24,586 nucleotides of DNA, from NCBI GenBank assembly GCA_025924435.1, contig JAICIL010000021.1, forward strand, positions 1 to 24,586. The letters are read 5' to 3'. The position numbers and the translations under genes are program-made. The stretch is from Chloroflexia bacterium (GTDB lineage: Bacteria > Chloroflexota > Chloroflexia > Thermomicrobiales > JALYUS01). Positions within the stretch are counted from its first letter, which is position 1. Every line of letters begins with the position of its first letter. This document shows positions 1 through 7,987 of the stretch, in pieces. The notes under the pieces are model-generated. The model worked only from the letters and a program-made list of their open reading frames with translations, was not told the origin of the DNA and did not search any database.

Positions 1-210
1 CGCGCTGCCGCTCGCGGGCCGGGTCGCCGCTGCCGCCGCGCTGCTGGCCGGCGCCGTCGCCGCGCCGCTCGCCGTGGTCGCCGCGCTCGTTGTAGCGGCC
101 GGTTTCGGCGTGTCGGTCGCCTTGCTGCCGCCGCAGGCGGCGAGCAGCGCCGCCCCCGCGCTCGCGGCCGTCCCCGCGAGAATTGTCCGCCGTGATATCG
201 TTGTACTCAT
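1..210 (-). CDS. Tat-exported lipoprotein, N-terminal part (probable solute-binding protein)
   Basis: The reading frame starts at an ATG at 210 on the minus strand and runs off the window edge after 70 codons. The N-terminus has the twin-arginine segment SRRTILAG (residues 6-13), an Ala/Gly/Leu-rich hydrophobic stretch, and a lipobox LLAAC with the acylated Cys at residue 26. A Ser/Thr/Ala/Pro-rich linker follows, as in lipoproteins tethered outside the membrane. AAGGA lies 7 bases before the ATG. In this kind of genome such proteins are most often the substrate-binding component of ABC importers, but only the signal and linker are visible, so the substrate class is inference. The opposite strand is also open across this stretch, but the signal peptide and ribosome site favour the minus strand. 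It lies downstream of clc on the same strand, 180 bases away. Confidence 0.72.
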   Translation of the reverse strand, partial: MSTTISRRTILAGTAASAGAALLAACGGSKATDTPKPAATTSAATTASGAATAPASSAAAAATRPASGSA

Positions 211-273
211 GGGACGTTCCTTTCTTCTGTCGCACTCATTGCGACCGTGTACCATCATCGCGCACGGATGATG

Positions 274-287
274 CCACCGTTCGGTGG
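274..287. promoter_or_regulatory. Perfect 6+6 palindrome in the clc-lipoprotein gap
   Basis: CCACCG-TT-CGGTGG lies in the 180-base gap 211-390, about 65 bases before the lipoprotein start. The symmetry extends outward imperfectly (TGATG and TGTCA flanks). It could be an operator or a small hairpin in the lipoprotein leader. No other gene is visible in this gap. Confidence 0.35.
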
Positions 288-360
288 TGTCACGCACCGA
301 ATCCTTCTCTACAACGGATGATAGTATGCGCGGCACATCGCCGCAACATCGTTCGCACAG

Positions 361-390
361 AAAAAACTACTCGCACGCGGCGCGGATGCG
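361..390 (-). terminator. Candidate intrinsic terminator of clc
   Basis: On the minus strand, directly after the clc stop codon, a GC-rich stretch at 390-372 can pair its ends (CGCAT with GTGCG). After five bases it is followed by six consecutive T at 366-361. The stem is short and contains mismatches, so the call is tentative. Confidence 0.4.
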
Positions 391-2454
391 TCAGGATGGC
401 GCCGCCATCAGACGCGGCGTCGGTGTGACGAAATACATGCGCACTTCTCCTTCCTGTTTCGGGTCCACGACCACCATCGCGACATCGCCGGGGCACAGTT
501 CGGTATCGCCGCGCGGCACAATCGTCATCCCCTCGCGCCGCAGCGAGACGACGAGCACGCCGCGCGGCAGGCGGGCGGCGGCGAGCGTCTTCCCCGCCAC
601 GCGCGCCCCCTGCGCCACCGTCACTTCGAGGAGCGCCGTCTCCGCCGCAAGCGCGTCGAGCCGCCGCACGCCGCTCGTCAGCGCATCGCGATACGCGGCG
701 GTGATATTCGCCGCCGTCACCACACCGAGCAGATGCCGCTCGGCGTCCACCACCGGCATCCACGGGACGTGCGTCGTCGCAAGGTCCTCCAGCGCATCGT
801 CAAGCCCCTCCGTCGCGAGCGCCGTCACCGGGTCGGCGGTCATCACGGACGAGACGGGGGTCGTCGCGCGCTCCCCGGCGAGGACGTTCGAGACATCCGC
901 GAGCGTCATCACACCCGCCAGCGCGCCATCCGGCGCGACGACCGGCGCGCCCCGCAACCCGTCGCGCGTCAGGGCGCGCTCGGCCTGCTCCACGGTGGCA
1001 TCCGGCGTCAGCGAGAGCGGGCCGCGCGTCATCGCCTCCCCGACACGCAGCGACGAGAGCAGCGGGAACGAGTAGCGGTAGCGGTGGGCGGGCGATGACG
1101 CGCGGGAGGGCAGCTGGCTCGTGTAGATCGTCGCGTCGCCGACGATGAGGTAGGAGAGGCCGACGGCGACCATCGCGGGGGCGAGGAGCGAGAGGTTGCC
1201 GGTCATCTCCGCCACCATCAGCATCACCGCGAGGGGGGCGTGGGCGATGCCGCCGAAGAGCGCCATCATCGCGACGATCACGAAGGGCGCGGGCGTCGCG
1301 GGGAGGCCCGGCAGATGGCCCGCCGCCAGCCGCCAGAAGGCCGCGCCGACCATCCCGCCGATCACCATACCGGGGCCGAAGATACCGCCCGAACCGCCCG
1401 AACCGATGCTGAGCGACGTGAAGAGAATTTTGGCGAACGGCAGGACGAGGATGATCCAGAGCGGCAGGGTGTAGATCTCCCGGCTCATGCTCACCTGCAC
1501 CCAGCCGTAGCCGGTGTGCAACGCCTCGGGGATGGCCATGCCGAGCAGCCCGACCGCCAGCCCGCCGATCCCCGGCTTCACCCACTCCGGGAGGCGCAGG
1601 CGGTGGAATTGGCGGCGCGCGCCGTGGAAGGCGCGGGCGTACACGAGGCCGATCAGCCCGCACGCGATGCCGAGCGCCGCGTAATAGAGCAGTTGGATCG
1701 GGTGGTTGAAGGCGAAACCGATCTGGTTGCCGAAGACGGGCGACCAGCCGTAGAACGCGCCGAAGATGCTGTAGCCGGTGATCGCGGCGATCAGCGAGGG
1801 GATGAGCGCCTCCACCTCGAGATCGTGCAGGTAGAGAATTTCCGCCGCCATCACCGCCCCGCCGAGCGGCGCGCGGAAGATCGCGCCGATGCCCGCCCCC
1901 ATGCCGGTCGCGACCGCGATCCGCCGGTCCCGCGTGTCGAGGCGCATCCACGTCGCCAGCAGCGAGCCGAACCCGGCGGAGATCTGCGCCGCCGGCCCCT
2001 CGCGGCCGCCGCTGCCGCCCGAACCGATGGTGATGGCGGAGGCGATCAGTTTGATCGGGGGGATGCGGGGGCGCACCTGCCCACCCTTGTGGTGGAAGGA
2101 GTCAATCGCGGCGTCGGTGCCGTGCCCCTCCGCCTCCGGCGCGAACTTGAAGACGATCAGGTTGCCGATCAGCGCGCCGAGCGTCGTGACGACGGGGATC
2201 AGCCAGCGATGCCGGATCGCCTGCACAATCGTCTGCCCCTCACCGGCGGGCTTCGGCGGATCATAGCCCGCGATGCCGCCGATCAGCAGTTTCGTCGCCC
2301 ACTCCAGCGCGGTGTAGAAGACGACCGCGCCGAGGCCCGCGATCACGCCGATCGCGAGGCCGAGCACCACCCACTTCCGCAGCGCCCGCGTGCTCTCCAT
2401 CCCGCGTTCGAGCGATGCGCCGCGCACGATCTTGCCGATGATGCCGCCCGTCAT
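391..2454 (-). CDS. ClC-family chloride channel/antiporter with CBS pair and RCK_C domain
   Basis: This 687-aa membrane protein moves chloride, probably in exchange for protons. The ClC core occupies residues about 28-445. It contains the filter motif GSGGSGGREGP (145-154, with the gating glutamate in GREGP), GSGGSGGIFGP (351-361), and a tyrosine in TIYTSQ near 444 that matches the central anion-coordinating Tyr. The usual GSGIP motif is replaced by GHGTDAAIDSFH (110-121). Two CBS domains follow (about 470-590), then a TrkA-C/RCK_C domain (about 605-680), which suggests ligand control from the cytoplasm. I chose the ATG at 2454 because it overlaps the stop of the upstream HTH gene as ATGA and has GGGGGAGGGG before it. 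The longer in-frame start at 2562 would lie inside that gene. Translation is probably coupled to the HTH gene. Confidence 0.93.
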   Translation of the reverse strand: MTGGIIGKIVRGASLERGMESTRALRKWVVLGLAIGVIAGLGAVVFYTALEWATKLLIGGIAGYDPPKPAGEGQTIVQAIRHRWLIPVVTTLGALIGNLIVFKFAPEAEGHGTDAAIDSFHHKGGQVRPRIPPIKLIASAITIGSGGSGGREGPAAQISAGFGSLLATWMRLDTRDRRIAVATGMGAGIGAIFRAPLGGAVMAAEILYLHDLEVEALIPSLIAAITGYSIFGAFYGWSPVFGNQIGFAFNHPIQLLYYAALGIACGLIGLVYARAFHGARRQFHRLRLPEWVKPGIGGLAVGLLGMAIPEALHTGYGWVQVSMSREIYTLPLWIILVLPFAKILFTSLSIGSGGSGGIFGPGMVIGGMVGAAFWRLAAGHLPGLPATPAPFVIVAMMALFGGIAHAPLAVMLMVAEMTGNLSLLAPAMVAVGLSYLIVGDATIYTSQLPSRASSPAHRYRYSFPLLSSLRVGEAMTRGPLSLTPDATVEQAERALTRDGLRGAPVVAPDGALAGVMTLADVSNVLAGERATTPVSSVMTADPVTALATEGLDDALEDLATTHVPWMPVVDAERHLLGVVTAANITAAYRDALTSGVRRLDALAAETALLEVTVAQGARVAGKTLAAARLPRGVLVVSLRREGMTIVPRGDTELCPGDVAMVVVDPKQEGEVRMYFVTPTPRLMAAPS

Positions 2455-2708
2455 CGCGCCGCCCCTCCCCCATGCGGCGATGCGTCGGCGGGATTTGCGC
2501 TCGCCTCCGGTTCGTCCCCCATTTCGAGGAACCGGCGGAGCGCCTGGTCGGTGATCCGCCACTCGAACCGGCCCGGCAGCGTCGCGTGCGGGCCGAGTTT
2601 GATCCCCTTCAGCCGCCCGGAGCGCAAGAGGATGCGGACGGTCTCCTCGTGCATCCGCAAAATCCGGGCCACTTCATGGACGGTATACAGATGTGGCGCA
2701 TCGTTCAT
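2451..2708 (-). CDS. Excisionase/MerR-type helix-turn-helix protein
   Basis: This is an 85-aa protein. Its first half (VHEVARILRMHEETVRILLRSGRLKG) has the pattern of the HTH_17 excisionase/BldC-like family: a short winged-helix DNA-binding domain with the recognition helix around residues 20-32. The tail after residue 70 is low-complexity (Ala, Gly, Pro). GGGGGAG lies 7 bases before the ATG. Its stop overlaps the clc start as ATGA, so the two are translated together, and it may regulate its own operon. No integrase or phage gene lies nearby, so a true recombination directionality role is unlikely. The target is unknown. Confidence 0.8.
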   Translation of the reverse strand: MNDAPHLYTVHEVARILRMHEETVRILLRSGRLKGIKLGPHATLPGRFEWRITDQALRRFLEMGDEPEASANPADASPHGGGAAR

Positions 2709-2778
2709 CTCACACTCCCCCGCGCCGGCATCAGACCCTGAAATCGGCGTGGTGTGCCACCATATTCATGCCTTCCGT

Positions 2779-2787
2779 AGTATATCA
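2779..2787 (-). promoter_or_regulatory. Extended -10 promoter for the HTH-clc operon
   Basis: Minus-strand TGATATACT (TGN plus TATACT) lies about 70 bases before the HTH start codon. No good -35 box is visible at 16-18 bases, which is usual for extended -10 promoters. It would give a leader of roughly 65 bases. Confidence 0.45.
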
Positions 2788-2808
2788 CTGTATTTCGTAG
2801 TCTTCTAC

Positions 2809-2865
2809 GGCAGGGCGGACTTTCCCGCCGGCATCTCGTTCGCAGGCGGGAACGCCCGCCCTGCC
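2809..2865. repeat. Long inverted repeat between glpD and the HTH gene
   Basis: Two 21-base arms (2809-2829 and 2845-2865) pair with only two mismatches around a 15-base loop. The arms begin and end with GGCAGGGCGG and CCGCCCTGCC. There is no T-run, so it is either a Rho-assisted 3' structure of glpD or a dispersed REP-like palindrome. It occupies most of the gap 2709-2891, which holds no gene. Confidence 0.7.
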
Positions 2866-2891
2866 ACGCAGAGAGACGCTCGATGGATTGG

Positions 2892-4589
2892 TTAGTATGC
2901 CGGGGCGCGTTCGGACGCGAGAGCGGGCACATGGAGGTCTTCAACGATGGCCCGGTAGGTCTCGACCTGCCGGGTACGTTCCGCCGCGTCCCAGCCGAGC
3001 GCGTCGCCGAGGATCGCCGCCACGTCGGGCGCGACGCGTAGGCCGTGCGCGCGATCAATCAGCGAGAGGCGCGTGCGGCGGGCGAGCACGTCGTCCACCG
3101 TCATCGCCATCTCGTGGCGCGCCGCGAAGCGCGCCTCGGCGAAGATCACCGGCAGATCGGGCGCCATCCGGGCGGCGAGCAGCGCGTCGCGGTCAATCAT
3201 CGCGAGGATTTGCGGCGCGTCCGAGCCGTAGGAGTGGAGCAGGTGCGCCGCGACATCGGCGTCCAGCCCGCGCCGCGCGGCTTCGTCGGGCAGCGTCCGC
3301 TCCCAATGGCCGTAGCCGTCCGCCCCGGCGAGCGGCAGATGGTCCGACACGGAGGCGCGGACGTTGAGGCCGTGCAGTTCCAGCGTATCGAGCGTGTCTT
3401 GCGCCATGCGGCGATAGGTCGTCAGTTTGCCGCCGACGATCGTGACGAGGCCGTTTGGGGCGGAGAGCACGGCATGGGTGCGGGCGAGCGCGGCGGATTT
3501 CGCGCCGTCCCGCGCCCGGACGAGCGGGCGATATCCCGCGTAGGTGCTGATGATGTCCGCCTCGGTCAAGTGCGAGCGAATCGAGCGGTTCGCCGTGCGC
3601 AGGACGTAGGCGATCTCGTCCGCGTCGGCGCGGGGGCGTTCGATGTCGCCGCCGGGCGTGTCCGTCGTGCCGATCACCGCGCGCCCCTGCCACGGCACGA
3701 TGAAAATGAGCCGCCCGTCCTCCGTCTCCGGCAGCACGACGGCGTCGTTCGTCACGCCGACCTTCGCGGCGTCCACGACGAGGTGGATCCCCTTGGCGGG
3801 GAGCACCTGCACCTGCGGATCGGGCGTGCCGAGCGATTCGACGCGCTCCGCCCAGACGCCCGCCGCGTTGACGACATGCCGCGCCGCGATGGTGAAGGTC
3901 TCGCCCGCGATCGCGTCCCGCGCCTCGACGGCCGCGATCCGGCCATGTTCCTGCACGAACCCGGTCGCCTCGGTGTAGTTGGCGACGAGCGCGCCCCGCT
4001 CGACGGCGGTGCGGATAATCGTCGCGACGAGTTTCGTGTCGTTCGTGCCCGCGTCGCTGTAGACGAACGCGCCCTTCAGGCCGTCCGCCTTGAGGCCCGG
4101 CACATCGCGCACCGCCTCGTCCGCCGGGATATGGCGGTGGCGGGCGATATTCCGCTTGCCCGCCAGCAGATCATACGCGGTCAGGCCGACCTCCATCGCC
4201 AGCCCGACGCCGATGCCGCGCGGCAGCGAGACCGGCACGCCGATCGGGCGGCGGGTCGTCTCGTAGATGGGCAGGACGAAGGCGAGCGGCCAGACGAGGT
4301 GCGGCGCGATCTTCAGGAGCGTGGCGCGCTCGTGCAGCGCCTCGCGCACCAGCGCGACCTGCCCCTGCGGCAGATAGCGAATGCCGCCATGCACGAGTTT
4401 CGTGGACCAACCGCTCGTGCCGCTCGCGAAATCCCGCCGCTCGATCAGCGCGACGGACGCCCCGCGCGAGGCCGCTTCGAGCGCGACGCCCGCGCCGGTG
4501 ATGCCGCCGCCAATCACGCAGACATCCACCCGCCCCGCCGCCATCCGCCGCAGGTGCTCCGCCCGCGTCTCGCCCGACAGTGCCTGCAT
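2892..4589 (-). CDS. glpD: Aerobic glycerol-3-phosphate dehydrogenase
   Basis: This 565-aa FAD enzyme oxidises sn-glycerol 3-phosphate to dihydroxyacetone phosphate and passes electrons to the quinone pool at the membrane. The dinucleotide-binding motif VIGGGITGAG is at residues 24-33. The family signatures GTSGWSTKLVHGGIRYL (58-74) and the C-terminal DAO_C-like region are present, and the length fits GlpD/GlpA-type dehydrogenases. The start ATG at 4589 is supported by GTGAGGG ending 6 bases upstream. That ribosome site belongs to a dispersed palindromic element (4594-4641). The partner glycerol kinase gene lies about 3.6 kb away on the same strand, beyond recQ; no glycerol facilitator or repressor gene is in the window. 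The subunit type (single GlpD or GlpA of GlpABC) is judged from the absence of glpB/glpC. Confidence 0.93.
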   Translation of the reverse strand: MQALSGETRAEHLRRMAAGRVDVCVIGGGITGAGVALEAASRGASVALIERRDFASGTSGWSTKLVHGGIRYLPQGQVALVREALHERATLLKIAPHLVWPLAFVLPIYETTRRPIGVPVSLPRGIGVGLAMEVGLTAYDLLAGKRNIARHRHIPADEAVRDVPGLKADGLKGAFVYSDAGTNDTKLVATIIRTAVERGALVANYTEATGFVQEHGRIAAVEARDAIAGETFTIAARHVVNAAGVWAERVESLGTPDPQVQVLPAKGIHLVVDAAKVGVTNDAVVLPETEDGRLIFIVPWQGRAVIGTTDTPGGDIERPRADADEIAYVLRTANRSIRSHLTEADIISTYAGYRPLVRARDGAKSAALARTHAVLSAPNGLVTIVGGKLTTYRRMAQDTLDTLELHGLNVRASVSDHLPLAGADGYGHWERTLPDEAARRGLDADVAAHLLHSYGSDAPQILAMIDRDALLAARMAPDLPVIFAEARFAARHEMAMTVDDVLARRTRLSLIDRAHGLRVAPDVAAILGDALGWDAAERTRQVETYRAIVEDLHVPALASERAPAY

Positions 4590-4593
4590 GGGG

Positions 4594-4641
4594 AACCCTC
4601 ACCCCCGGCCCCTCGCCATCTCGATGGCGAGGGGTGACTCA
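4594..4641 (-). repeat. REP-like palindromic element, copy 1 (provides glpD ribosome site)
   Basis: Read on the minus strand it is TGAGTCACCCC, then two 12-base arms (CCCCTCGCCATC at 4609-4620 and its complement at 4623-4634, 2-base loop), then CCGGGGGTGAGGG. The final GTGAGGG lies 6 bases before the glpD ATG and is its only visible Shine-Dalgarno. It shares both ends with the copy at 9934-9977. Confidence 0.85.
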
Positions 4642-4749
4642 ATCGAAATGCCGTGGCGTTCCGTGGACACCGGACCGGAGCCGGTTCACACGGCACACCG
4701 CTATGATAGCAGCGAAACCAAGCATCCCACTCATCAACACGGCTCGCAC

Positions 4750-4769
4750 GGGCGGTTCGTGAACCGCCC
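4750..4769. repeat. GGGCGGTTC/GAACCGCCC palindrome
   Basis: Nine perfectly paired bases on each side of a central GT, in the 359-base gap between the divergent glpD and recQ genes. It resembles the palindrome at 4821-4840 closely enough to be a second copy of one element. The gap 4590-4948 contains no gene. Confidence 0.65.
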
Positions 4770-4820
4770 CCGCCCGGATTGCCAAATCCTTTCTATAATC
4801 GCTGGCTCCCGCCCCAGGGT

Positions 4821-4840
4821 GGGCGTTTCGCGAATCGCCC
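4821..4840. repeat. GGGCGTTTCG/CGAATCGCCC palindrome
   Basis: A 20-base palindrome with one mismatched pair and the same frame (GGGCG-N-TTCG) as 4750-4769. Both are followed by CG-rich sequence, and they lie 71 bases apart. It could be a paired operator, but palindromes of this kind are also common dispersed repeats. Confidence 0.6.
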
Positions 4841-4890
4841 GTACGAACACAAAGATTGCATCGGAAAATCGCCCGGCAGTCGGGAGAAAA

Positions 4891-4899
4891 TGGTATACT
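4891..4899 (+). promoter_or_regulatory. Extended -10 promoter for recQ
   Basis: TGGTATACT combines a TGN extension with TATACT, 49 bases before the recQ start codon. No clear -35 box is at the right distance. Predicted transcription would start near 4906 and give a leader of about 43 bases. Confidence 0.5.
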
Positions 4900-4948
4900 G
4901 TCGGTACGCGAAGCAACGCGCGGATTGCTACCGATGTGAGGAAAACTG

Positions 4949-7900
4949 TTGTCCGATTCCATCCTCTTAAGTCTGCCAGCCACCAGCCTCGACCTCCTGC
5001 GGGGCGACCGCCGCACGCGCTTGATTACCTGGCTCGACCGCTGGGGCCACCATGTCGTGCTCTTGGGATATGTTGATCGGTGGCTCGATGAGCAGCCGGA
5101 GAGCGTGACGCTGCGCGAGGTGCGGGCGCGGGCGCTTGTCGCGCTCGGGCGGGCGGACGAGGCGCGCACCATGCTCGACGCGCTGGACGCCGAGCGGCCC
5201 CGGACGCAGACGCGCTGGCTGATCCGCCTGCACGCGCTGAAGACGGCGGGCGATCACGCCGCGCTGCTTGCCCTCGCCCCCGAACCCGACGAAGAGACGG
5301 AATCGGACATCTCCGCCTGGCTGCGCTACGGCGATGTCTGCCGCGCCGCCGGGAAACTGGACGAGGCGGCGGACGCCTACGGGCGCGTCGCCGAACTCGC
5401 GCCCGACAGCACCGCACCATTGCGGCGGCTGGCCGAACTCGCCCTCGAAAGCGGCGATGCCGCCGCCGCGCGCGGGCAGATCGAGACCTTACTCGTCCGC
5501 AATGCCGAGCGCCGCCCGACCGTCGAGGAACTGCGCCTGCTGCGCGACGCCTGCCGCGACCTGGAGGACGATGCCGCCGTCCGCTCCCTTGATGACCAGA
5601 TCGCCCGCCGCGAAAGCGAGGAACGCACCGCCCTCGAAGCCGAATTTGGCCAAAAAGAAGACGACGAAGACGCGGAAGATGCCACGCATCCTCCCCTCCC
5701 CCTCTCCATCGCGATGGAGAGGGGGCCGGGGGGTGAGGTTCCCTCCCTCCCGCCCGAAGCCTATACCCTCCTCAACCAGGAATTCGGCCTGCGCGATTTC
5801 CGCCCCAATCAGGTGCAGGTGATCGGCAATGTCCTCGCCGGGCGGAGCACGCTCGCCATCATGCCGACGGGCGCGGGCAAGTCGCTCACCTACCAACTCC
5901 CCGCCATGCTACTTCCCAAAGCGACGCTCGTCGTCAGCCCTTTGATCGCGCTGATGAAGGACCAGATAGACGGCCTGCCGGAGGCGTTGCGCGCGCGCGC
6001 CACGGCGATCAACAGCAGCATGTCGCTCGCCGAGGTGCGCGAGCGGATGCGCGGCATCGCGGCGGGCGACTACAAACTCGTCTACATCGCGCCCGAACGG
6101 TTGCGGCAGCGCCCCTTCCTCCACGCCCTCAAGCGCGCCGGGGTCTCGCTCTTCGTCGTGGACGAGGCGCACTGCGTCAGCATGTGGGGCCTCAGTTTCC
6201 GGCCCGATTACCTCTTCATCCGCGCCGCGCTGGACGACCTCGGCGGCCCGCCCGTCCTCGCCCTCACCGCGACCGCCTCGGCGGAGACGCAGGCGGAGAT
6301 CCAGGAGCGGCTCGGCCCGATGGCGCAGGTGACGGCCTCCGTCTTCCGCCCGAACCTCCATTTTGCGGTGCATCGCGCCGGGAACCGCGAGGAGAAGATT
6401 GCGGCGGTCGTCGCGCTCTGCCGCGAGATCGCCGGGCCGATCATCGTCTACGCCCGCGCCCGCGACGCCTGCGAGGAAGTGGCCGGGCGGCTGCGGCGCG
6501 GCGGCGTCAAGGCGGAGCATTACCACGCGCAGGTGCCCGACCGCGCCGGGGTGCAGGAGCGGTTCATGCGCGGCGAGACGCGCGTGCTCGTCGCGACCGT
6601 CGCCTTCGGCATGGGCATAGACAAGGCGGACGTGCGCGCGATCATCCACTACAACCTGCCGCAGAGCGTCGAGGCGTACTACCAGGAGGCGGGGCGCGCC
6701 GGGCGCGACGGCCAGCCCGCCCGCTGCATCCTCCTCTACGCCGCCGCCGACAAGGCGCAACTGAGCACCTGGCTGAAACAGGAAGCGATCAAGAAGGACG
6801 ATTTACGCCAGTTGTACCGCCTGCTGCGGACGATGGTTTCGGGGCGGTACGGGATCGTCTCGCTCGAAACGCTCCAGCGCATGGCCGACCGGGACGATGA
6901 GACCTTCGTGCGCGTCGGCGTCAGCATGCTCGAACGGGTCGGCCTGATCCGCCGCCACTTCGACCTGCCGCGCGGCGCGGCGATCACCCTGCGCGGCGAC
7001 GACCCGGACATGCGCGGCTTCGCCCAGGCGAGCGGCTTGCGGCCCGGACAGACCGCCGATTTCAACTTGATTGATCTCGCGGGCGCGCTCGACACCGAGC
7101 CATCGGCGCTCGAATCATGCCTGCTGGAGTGGGCGGACGCCGATCTCGTCCGCTACACCGGCACGGGGCGAGACCCGCTGATCGAATCCCTCCCCGCCCC
7201 GCCGGATGTCGGCGAGCGGATAGATACGCTGCTCGCGGACTATCAGGCGCGACAGGACCAGCGCATCGAGGCGATGGCCGCCTACGCGAAGGGGGCGATC
7301 TGCCGCCACCGCGCGCTCGCTACCCACTTCGGCCAGCGCATGGCCCGCTGCGGCACCGCCTGCGATGTCTGCGTGCCGGAAGAGCGGCAGCGCGCTGTCG
7401 CCGCGACCCGCGCGCGCCGCCCCGTGCCCATCCGCGCCGACGACGATCGCCCGGACACGCTGCGCATCCTGATAGGCCTCGCCGCTCTCCCCTACCCGAT
7501 GGGGCGGCGCAAGGTGGCGCGCGTGCTGACCGGCGCGACGAGCAGCCCGATCGGCGAAGATCGCTGCGCCGAGTTCGGCGCGCTCCAGCACCTGACGATC
7601 AAGGATTTGGAAGAGATGATCGAGCGGCTGATCGCGGAGGGTTTGATCGGGCGGGAGGCAGTCGGCGATTTCCCGGTCCTCACGCTCACCCCGCGCGGTC
7701 GCCGGGCGATTGAGACGCCCGATCTCCTGCCGGAGTGGTCGCGCCAGGCGCCGGATGCGGGCGAGATGGACGAGGCGGATCCCGCCTTGCTGGCGGAGTT
7801 GAAGGCGTGGCGCACCGACAAGGCGCGCGAGGCCGGGCTTCCCGCCTATTGCATCCTCCCCAACGCGACGCTCGAAGCGCTCGCCGTCATGCGACCGGCA

Positions 7901-7987
7901 TCATCCGCCGCTCTCCGCCGCGTCAAAGGGATCGGCGACAAGACCGCCGAGACATACGGCGAGGAATTATTGACGCTCCTTGCGTGA
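4949..7987 (+). CDS. recQ: RecQ-type ATP-dependent DNA helicase with N-terminal TPR-like extension
   Basis: This 1012-aa protein is far longer than the usual ~600. Residues 1-235 are helical, TPR-like repeats (for example LDEAADAYGRVAELAPDS). A short acidic and repeat-derived linker follows (about 236-266), then the helicase core. Visible motifs are MPTGAGKS (Walker A, about 307-314), VVDEAH (about 402-407), LALTATAS, VATVAFGMGIDKADVR and YYQEAGRAGRDG. Four Zn-binding cysteines are in ICRH and RCGTACDVC (about 783-808), followed by an RQC winged helix (about 820-905) and an HRDC domain (about 925-1010). It unwinds DNA 3' to 5' in repair and recombination. The start is TTG with GAGGA 8 bases upstream; no ATG fits. 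The loop after DEAH reads SMWGLSFRP instead of the common SQWGHDFRP. Confidence 0.93.
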   Translation: MSDSILLSLPATSLDLLRGDRRTRLITWLDRWGHHVVLLGYVDRWLDEQPESVTLREVRARALVALGRADEARTMLDALDAERPRTQTRWLIRLHALKTAGDHAALLALAPEPDEETESDISAWLRYGDVCRAAGKLDEAADAYGRVAELAPDSTAPLRRLAELALESGDAAAARGQIETLLVRNAERRPTVEELRLLRDACRDLEDDAAVRSLDDQIARRESEERTALEAEFGQKEDDEDAEDATHPPLPLSIAMERGPGGEVPSLPPEAYTLLNQEFGLRDFRPNQVQVIGNVLAGRSTLAIMPTGAGKSLTYQLPAMLLPKATLVVSPLIALMKDQIDGLPEALRARATAINSSMSLAEVRERMRGIAAGDYKLVYIAPERLRQRPFLHALKRAGVSLFVVDEAHCVSMWGLSFRPDYLFIRAALDDLGGPPVLALTATASAETQAEIQERLGPMAQVTASVFRPNLHFAVHRAGNREEKIAAVVALCREIAGPIIVYARARDACEEVAGRLRRGGVKAEHYHAQVPDRAGVQERFMRGETRVLVATVAFGMGIDKADVRAIIHYNLPQSVEAYYQEAGRAGRDGQPARCILLYAAADKAQLSTWLKQEAIKKDDLRQLYRLLRTMVSGRYGIVSLETLQRMADRDDETFVRVGVSMLERVGLIRRHFDLPRGAAITLRGDDPDMRGFAQASGLRPGQTADFNLIDLAGALDTEPSALESCLLEWADADLVRYTGTGRDPLIESLPAPPDVGERIDTLLADYQARQDQRIEAMAAYAKGAICRHRALATHFGQRMARCGTACDVCVPEERQRAVAATRARRPVPIRADDDRPDTLRILIGLAALPYPMGRRKVARVLTGATSSPIGEDRCAEFGALQHLTIKDLEEMIERLIAEGLIGREAVGDFPVLTLTPRGRRAIETPDLLPEWSRQAPDAGEMDEADPALLAELKAWRTDKAREAGLPAYCILPNATLEALAVMRPASSAALRRVKGIGDKTAETYGEELLTLLA
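5688..5740 (+). repeat. REP-like palindromic element, copy 2, inside recQ
   Basis: A perfect 28-base palindrome (5698-5725, arms CCCCCTCTCCATCG and complement) is followed by GGGGCCGGGGGGTGAGGTT, the element's G-rich end. It is translated in frame, giving LPLSIAMERGPGGEV in the linker between the TPR-like part and the helicase core. The length leaves the frame intact. Confidence 0.85.

Noticed and set aside
2451..2708. Excisionase of a mobile element
   Set aside because: No integrase, attachment repeats or phage genes are near; the gene is coupled to clc.
1240..2895. Long plus-strand frame opposite clc
   Set aside because: Antisense shadow caused by high GC; the minus strand encodes ClC motifs.
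3045..4637. Long plus-strand frame opposite glpD
   Set aside because: Antisense of a recognised enzyme, no family pattern.
4694..4799. TATGAT (4702) and TATAAT (4794) as recQ promoters
   Set aside because: Nearest -35-like boxes (TTCACA, TTGCCA) are only about 10 bases away; the extended -10 at 4891 is better placed.
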